A DNA stretch of 38,832 nucleotides from an uncultured Prevotellaceae bacterium (GTDB lineage Bacteria > Bacteroidota > Bacteroidia > Bacteroidales > Bacteroidaceae). The stretch lies in the NCBI GenBank assembly GCA_902799455.1, contig CADCAX010000004.1:1-38832 (forward strand). Reading direction: 5' to 3'. The translations under genes were made by a program, and so were the position numbers. Shown here in pieces: positions 34,441 through 38,832 of this stretch. The notes beneath the pieces were generated by a model. It was not told where the DNA came from, did not search any database, and saw only the letters and a program-made list of their open reading frames with translations. How positions within the stretch are numbered: the stretch's first letter is position 1; each line of letters begins with the position of its first letter.

Positions 34441-37400
34441 ATGAAAAAGTTTCGTCTTGTAGATAATATACTCGGCTGGGTGGCATTCTTTGTTGCCTCC
34501 TTCGTATATTGTTCTACTATTGAACCAACGGCATCCTTCTGGGATTGTCCAGAGTTTATTACCACGGGTTATCTTTTGGAAGTTGGTCACCCACCTGGCG
34601 CACCATTCTTCATGCTGACGGCAAATCTGTTCTCACAGTTTGCTTCTGATGCGACACAGGTGGCCCGCATGGTAAATACGATGTCTGCTCTGCTGTCTGC
34701 AGCATGTATCCTCTTCCTGTTCTGGAGTATCACGCACCTGGTGCGCCGTCTGCTCATTGATAAGTGGGAAGAGCTGACCGTTGCCAAGATGATAGCTATC
34801 GAGGCCTCTGGTATGGTCGGTGCGCTCATCTATACCTTCTCCGATACCTTCTGGTTCTCGGCTGTAGAGGGTGAGGTATATGCCTATTCCTCTTGTTTCA
34901 CGGCAATAGTGTTCTGGCTGATATTAAAGTGGGAAGACCATGCTGACGAGCCAGGCTCTGACCGTTGGCTCATCCTCATAACATATATGACTGGATTGTC
35001 AATTGGTGTCCACCTGCTCAACCTGCTGTGTATCCCGGCCATCGTACTGGTATATTATTATAAAAGGTATCCTGATGCCGACCTCAAGGGTTCGCTGATA
35101 GCTCTCTTTATCTCTGTCGTCATCGTTGCAGCGGTGCTCTACGGCGTCGTTCCGGGCATTATTACCGTTGGCGGATGGTTTGAGCTGTTCTTTGTGAATA
35201 TTCTCGGCACACCGTTTAATACGGGCGTTATTATATACCTTATCATATTGGTGGCTTCAGTATTGTGGGCTATCTGGGAGACATACGCTGACAAGTCTGT
35301 CATGCGCGGCAATGTTTCCTTCCTGCTGGCAGTGGCAATGCTGGGCATACCGTTCTACGGTTACGGATGGAGCGCTGCCGTCATAGGTGCTGTGGTGCTC
35401 GTGGTGCTCTATTTCTGCCTGAACTTCAAGAAGAAGGGTGTTGCTGTCGTAACCAACCGCATCAAGAATACGGCACTCTGCTGTATGCTGATGCTTATGA
35501 TAGGCTATTCTACATACGCCCTGATTGTTGTCCGTTCGGCAAGCAATCCTCCTATGGACCAGAACTCTCCGGAGGATATCTTCACCCTCGGCAACTATCT
35601 GTCCCGTGACCAGTATGGTGACAGACCTCTCTTCTACGGTCAGGCATACACCTCACAGGTGGCTCTCGACATCGAGGGCAATATGTGTATTCCACGTATG
35701 AAGACGGGCTCTCCTATATATCAGAAGGTGGAGAAGCATTCTCCTGATGAGCCTGACAAGTATTTCATCGTCCGCACCAAGGATTCCTACGAATATGCTC
35801 AGAATATGCTGTTCCCACGTATGTATGATTCCGGTCATACACAGGCTTATGAAGACTGGATGGGTGGCGTAGAAGGCAGTGTTGTCAGCTATGACCGCTG
35901 CGGCCAGATGGTAGATGTGAAGATGCCTACGTTCATTGAGAATATCCGCTTCTTCCTGTCCTATCAGTGTAACTTCATGTACTGGCGTTACTTCATGTGG
36001 AACTTTGCCGGTCGCCAGAATGACATACAGGGTAATGGCGAACTGGAGCACGGCAACTGGATTACGGGCTTCACGTTCATTGACGAGATGATGCTCGGCA
36101 ATCAGGACCTCCTTCCTGACGAGCTGAAGGAGAACAAGGGCCATAATGTCTTCTATTGCATGCCGCTGCTGCTGGGTCTGCTGGGACTCTTCTGGCAGGC
36201 TTACAAGGGTAAGAAGGGCATCCAGCAGTTCTGGGTGGTATTCTTCCTTTTCTTCATGACGGGTCTTGCCATTGTCATATACCTCAACCAGACACCTATG
36301 CAGCCACGTGAGCGTGACTACGCTTACGCAGGTTCGTTCTATGCCTATGCTATATGGTGCGGTATGGGTGTTGCTGCCATCATCGACCTCATCACTCGAA
36401 AGCTTCTTAAGAATAAGGAGAATGTTGCTTTGGCAGCTGTCATCGGTGTGGCAGCATTGCTGGTGCCTGTTCAGATGGCTTCGCAGACATGGGACGACCA
36501 CGACCGCTCAGGACGTTACACCTGCCGCGACTTCGGACAGAACTATCTCAACTCCCTGCAGGAGACAGGCTATCCTATCATCTTCACCAACGGTGATAAC
36601 GATACCTTCCCACTGTGGTATAATCAGGATGTGGAGCAGGTACGTACCGATGCCCGCGTATGTAACCTGTCATATATCCAGACCGACTGGTATATTGACC
36701 AGATGATTCGTCCGGCATGGAATTCTCCTTCTCTGCCTATCACATGGCCTCGTATCGACTACTGCTCAGGCAGAAACGAGTATGTCACCGTGAATCCGGA
36801 GCTGAAGAACCAGATTAACGACTACTTCAAGCAGGATCCTGTTGCTGCTGCCAAGCAGTTCGGTGAAGATCCGTTCGAGGTTAAGAATGTCCTTGCTCGC
36901 TGGGTACGCGGTCATGAGGATAAGGACGAACTGCACTGTATCCCTACCGACACCCTCTATCTCAACATCGACAAGGAGGCAGTCCTCAAGAGCGGTATGA
37001 TGCTGCCGAAGGATTCTGCCGGAAATGTTGTCATCCCTGAGCGTATGGCTATCTCCCTTGCCGGCAAGCGTGCCCTCTACAAGGGTGACCTGATGCTGCT
37101 CGAGATGGTGGCAAACAGCAACTGGACACGTCCGCTCTATGTGGCACTGACAGTGGGTCAGGAGAACTATATGAACCTTGGTGAGAACTTCGTACAGGAG
37201 GGCCTCGTCAACCGTATCACTCCGTTCCATACCAACGAGAGCAACAACTTCGATACCGAGAAGGTTTATACCAACCTCATGAAGAAGTATAAGTTCGGCG
37301 GTCTTGAGAAGCCGGGCCTCTATCTCGACGAGACAGTAACCCGTATGTGTGCTACTCACCGCCGCCTCTTCGGTTCGCTGCTGTCTCACCTCATCCGTGA

Positions 37401-37779
37401 GAATAAGCTCGACAAGGCCAAGGAGGTGATACTCTATGCCGAGAAGGTCATTCCTACATATAACGTTCCGATGACATACATGAACGGCGGTGCCGACTTT
37501 GCCGATGCATACTACAGGCTGGGCATGACAAAGAAGGGCGAGGAGACAATTGACGCCATGTGGAAAAACTCCGTACAGTACGTCAGGTATTACCTCTCTC
37601 TGAATCAGTCTCGCTTCATGTCGTCACAGCGCGATTGCGTGTACCACCTGTACATCATGCAGCGTTTCTGCGAGATAGAGTCTCAGTACAACAAGCCTCG
37701 TGCAGACAAGATGACAGAAAATCTTAACCAACTCATCGCTGCCTACCAAGGTCGCGGTGGAAACATAGGAGGTGAATGA
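34441..37779 (+). CDS. DUF2723 family membrane protein (GT117-type glycosyltransferase)
   Basis: A 1112-residue polytopic protein. The DUF2723 core lies at the N-terminus: STIEPTASFWDCPEFITTGYLLEVGHPPGAPFFML, with Asp35 and Glu38 as probable catalytic acids by analogy with PMT-type GT-C enzymes. About ten to twelve helices span residues 10-680, and the last 430 residues form a soluble, probably periplasmic, domain. Human TMEM260, of the same family, is a protein O-mannosyltransferase, so a lipid-sugar-dependent glycosyltransferase acting on periplasmic proteins is the best inference, but substrate is unknown. It follows the LptF/G gene by 45 bases without a visible promoter and ends the operon. 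Confidence 0.88.
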   Translation: MKKFRLVDNILGWVAFFVASFVYCSTIEPTASFWDCPEFITTGYLLEVGHPPGAPFFMLTANLFSQFASDATQVARMVNTMSALLSAACILFLFWSITHLVRRLLIDKWEELTVAKMIAIEASGMVGALIYTFSDTFWFSAVEGEVYAYSSCFTAIVFWLILKWEDHADEPGSDRWLILITYMTGLSIGVHLLNLLCIPAIVLVYYYKRYPDADLKGSLIALFISVVIVAAVLYGVVPGIITVGGWFELFFVNILGTPFNTGVIIYLIILVASVLWAIWETYADKSVMRGNVSFLLAVAMLGIPFYGYGWSAAVIGAVVLVVLYFCLNFKKKGVAVVTNRIKNTALCCMLMLMIGYSTYALIVVRSASNPPMDQNSPEDIFTLGNYLSRDQYGDRPLFYGQAYTSQVALDIEGNMCIPRMKTGSPIYQKVEKHSPDEPDKYFIVRTKDSYEYAQNMLFPRMYDSGHTQAYEDWMGGVEGSVVSYDRCGQMVDVKMPTFIENIRFFLSYQCNFMYWRYFMWNFAGRQNDIQGNGELEHGNWITGFTFIDEMMLGNQDLLPDELKENKGHNVFYCMPLLLGLLGLFWQAYKGKKGIQQFWVVFFLFFMTGLAIVIYLNQTPMQPRERDYAYAGSFYAYAIWCGMGVAAIIDLITRKLLKNKENVALAAVIGVAALLVPVQMASQTWDDHDRSGRYTCRDFGQNYLNSLQETGYPIIFTNGDNDTFPLWYNQDVEQVRTDARVCNLSYIQTDWYIDQMIRPAWNSPSLPITWPRIDYCSGRNEYVTVNPELKNQINDYFKQDPVAAAKQFGEDPFEVKNVLARWVRGHEDKDELHCIPTDTLYLNIDKEAVLKSGMMLPKDSAGNVVIPERMAISLAGKRALYKGDLMLLEMVANSNWTRPLYVALTVGQENYMNLGENFVQEGLVNRITPFHTNESNNFDTEKVYTNLMKKYKFGGLEKPGLYLDETVTRMCATHRRLFGSLLSHLIRENKLDKAKEVILYAEKVIPTYNVPMTYMNGGADFADAYYRLGMTKKGEETIDAMWKNSVQYVRYYLSLNQSRFMSSQRDCVYHLYIMQRFCEIESQYNKPRADKMTENLNQLIAAYQGRGGNIGGE

Positions 37780-38078
37780 TAAATAAACAAAAACCATAAA
37801 AACCAAGATTACTGTCAGACGTCTTAAACATTTTTTTCTGTATGAAACATGAAAATTGTTTTTTAGCGAAGCGATGTTTTTGCCTGGCAAGGGCATAAAC
37901 CTGACGAAGGCAGGTGCAGAAATTCAAGGAATATAGACTTGAAAGCTTGCTTACAAAGGATATAGAACTTGAAGTACTGCAATAGTCTGTAAGACTTATG
38001 CCGTTGACAGGGGTTTTCTAGGTTTTTGTTAAAATTAAAAACAACCGAAAGAAAGCATAATGCTAAAAGTATAGTCGT
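37780..38078. other. Intergenic region of 299 bp with a structured-RNA candidate
   Basis: No protein gene is credible here. 37780-37870 is AT-rich with a T-run at 37831-37837 that could end the long upstream operon, though no strong stem precedes it. 37883-38022 holds the structured element. 38030-38078 is A-rich and contains a small AGCAT-AATGCT repeat before the deacetylase start. No clean TTTG/TAnnTTTG promoter was found. The nearest -7 match is TGTTTTTG at 37875-37882, just before the element. Confidence 0.6.
37883..38022 (+). ncRNA. Candidate structured RNA of unknown class, possibly pseudoknotted
   Basis: A closing helix pairs GGCATAA 37892-37898 with TTATGCC 37996-38002, with an outer CCTG 37883-37886 with CAGG 38008-38011 (or CCTGG with CTAGG 38018-38022). 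Inside are hairpin ACCTG 37899-37903 with CAGGT 37911-37915, hairpin TTCAAG 37923-37928 with CTTGAA 37938-37943, GCAG 37916-37919 with CTGC 37977-37980, and CTTACA 37950-37955 with TGTAAG 37988-37993, the last two crossing as a pseudoknot. Two 17-base near-repeats, 37927-37943 and 37957-37973, lie 30 bases apart. A T-rich tail follows. It could be an independent small RNA or a leader for the deacetylase gene. I do not recognise a known family. Confidence 0.5.
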
Positions 38079-38753
38079 ATGTTCATTGAACAACCTTCCA
38101 AATGGATGAAATGGTTATATCCGAAAGCTCTGTGGCGCATGGACGCTGCAGAGCATTCGGTGTACCTGACATTCGATGACGGACCGATACCCGAATCGAC
38201 GCCCTTCATTCTCGATACCCTCAAGGAACATGGCGTGAAGGCCACCTTCTTCGTTGTCGGTGAGAATGTGAAGCGTTATCCCGACCTGTTCCGCCGCATC
38301 ATCAGCGAGGGACACAGCATCGGCAACCATACCTACAACCACATGGGTTCGCTGAAGCACTACGTCAGGACCTATCTCTCCAACATCGAGACGGCCAATG
38401 CCGTAATGGAGACAGCTGCGAATGTCGGGGGCTCAGAAAACTCTTCACTCTTCACTCTTCACTCTTCACTTGAAAAGCCGCTGTTCCGTCCACCTCACGG
38501 CTGGATGTGGCTCAGCGCATACCATCTGCTCATGAAGAAGGGTTACACCATCGTGATGTGGGACCTCGTGACGCGCGACTACTCCCGCAACCTCAATGCC
38601 TTCGACATCTTCAGGAATGTGGTGTACTACAGCCGCAACGGCTCCATCATCACCTTCCACGATTCTCTGAAGAGCATCCAGAAGCTCAAGTACGCCCTCC
38701 CCGCATCCATCCGCTACCTCAAGGAGCAAGGCTACGAGCTCAAGACGCTGTAG
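38079..38753 (+). CDS. Polysaccharide deacetylase (NodB domain) with a heptad-array insertion
   Basis: Metal-dependent carbohydrate esterase of family 4 type that removes acetyl groups from N-acetylglucosamine polymers such as peptidoglycan. The 224 residues are nearly all NodB domain: TFDDGP with Asp33 and Asp34, GNHTYNH with His85 and His89, RPPHG at 138-142, WDLVTRDYS, and ITFHDS with His195. No signal peptide is evident, so location is uncertain. Between the helix ending near residue 114 and RPPHG an extra 15-20 residues (NSSLFTLHSSLEK) are encoded by four ACTCTTC heptads and keep the frame. This loop is next to the active site. The ATG at 38079 is the best start. Confidence 0.92.
   Translation: MFIEQPSKWMKWLYPKALWRMDAAEHSVYLTFDDGPIPESTPFILDTLKEHGVKATFFVVGENVKRYPDLFRRIISEGHSIGNHTYNHMGSLKHYVRTYLSNIETANAVMETAANVGGSENSSLFTLHSSLEKPLFRPPHGWMWLSAYHLLMKKGYTIVMWDLVTRDYSRNLNAFDIFRNVVYYSRNGSIITFHDSLKSIQKLKYALPASIRYLKEQGYELKTL
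38440..38470. repeat. Tandem heptad array, unit ACTCTTC x4 plus ACT, inside the deacetylase gene
   Basis: Four perfect copies and a partial fifth, read in frame as NSSLFTLHSSL. It is the only array in the window lying inside a coding region. Confidence 0.9.
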
Positions 38754-38766
38754 TTAATAAAGTTTC

Positions 38767-38821
38767 GGGAGTTATAATAGGAAGTAATAAAAGGGAGTTA
38801 TGCGAGCAGCTCGCAGGAAGT
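38767..38821. repeat. Composite intergenic repeat with two GGGAGTTAT / AGGAAGT modules and a hairpin
   Basis: GGGAGTTAT occurs at 38767-38775 and 38793-38801, and AGGAAGT at 38779-38785 and 38815-38821. Between the second pair is the hairpin GCGAG-CAG-CTCGC (38802-38814). It lies just after the deacetylase stop and resembles a dispersed extragenic repeat. Whether it recurs elsewhere cannot be seen here. Confidence 0.55.
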
Positions 38822-38832
38822 TAAGCAAAAAT

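Noticed and set aside
37883-38022. SRP RNA, 6S RNA or tmRNA
   Set aside because: The GGAAGG-type SRP loop is absent, there is no single long bulged hairpin as in 6S, and it is too short with no tag frame for tmRNA.
37863-38093. 76-codon minus-strand frame over the intergenic gap
   Set aside because: No recognisable sequence, overlaps the deacetylase start, and the region folds as RNA.
1-38832. tRNA genes, transposases or prophage genes
   Set aside because: I found no cloverleaf with CCA-compatible arms, no transposase-like frame and no phage gene on either strand.

Overview
This window looks like a chromosomal segment of a Bacteroidota bacterium, most likely order Bacteroidales and probably Prevotellaceae. 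Evidence: promoters of the TTTG / TAnnTTTG type with about 20 bp spacing and little use of Shine-Dalgarno sites, the type IX secretion pair porU-porV, a long acidic S2 tail, a DUF2723 (GT117) membrane protein, and protein sequences of Bacteroidales character. I see no rRNA, tRNA, CRISPR array, transposase or phage gene. Most of the window is housekeeping DNA in tight operons.

Layout. (1) 1-4836, minus strand: an L-arabinose set read from right to left: a lipoprotein-like aldose 1-epimerase, a Na+/sugar symporter, araD, a small four-helix-bundle gene with a heptad repeat array, and the start of araA, which runs off the left edge. (2) 5123-7747, plus: typA and a TrmH/SpoU rRNA methyltransferase, ending in a terminator that overlaps the next promoter. 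(3) 7824-11028, plus: rplM-rpsI-rpsB-tsf with a structured leader before rplM, a second structured element before rpsB and a strong terminator after tsf. (4) 11045-16472, plus: an FAH-family enzyme, porU and porV. (5) 24337-16549, minus: a seven-gene operon etfB-etfA-acyl-CoA dehydrogenase-Kef-type antiporter-merR-HIT protein-manA. (6) 24437-26127: a bile-acid-symporter-family gene and a NUDIX gene facing each other between 76-bp near-identical inverted repeats, each built of seven in-register heptads and carrying an inward promoter. (7) 26185-37779, plus: ftsY-rimO-HU-membrane-anchored HU-lon-tgt-yjgP-DUF2723. (8) 37780-38832: a 299-bp gap with a probable structured RNA, then a polysaccharide deacetylase and a composite intergenic repeat.

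The most interesting signal that ordinary genes do not explain is a family of short tandem arrays, all with a 7-base period and all G-free on one strand but each with a different unit (ATTCATA, ACCTCTC, ACTATAA, ATTCTTA, ACTCTTC). They occur at six places: beside the four-helix-bundle gene between araD and araA, on the manA stop codon, between merR and the HIT gene, at both ends of the symporter/NUDIX block, and in frame inside the deacetylase. Second are three candidate structured RNAs (before rplM, before rpsB, and at 37883-38022). Third are protein oddities: an HU domain fused to a transmembrane anchor, and a Tgt lacking its zinc cysteines.
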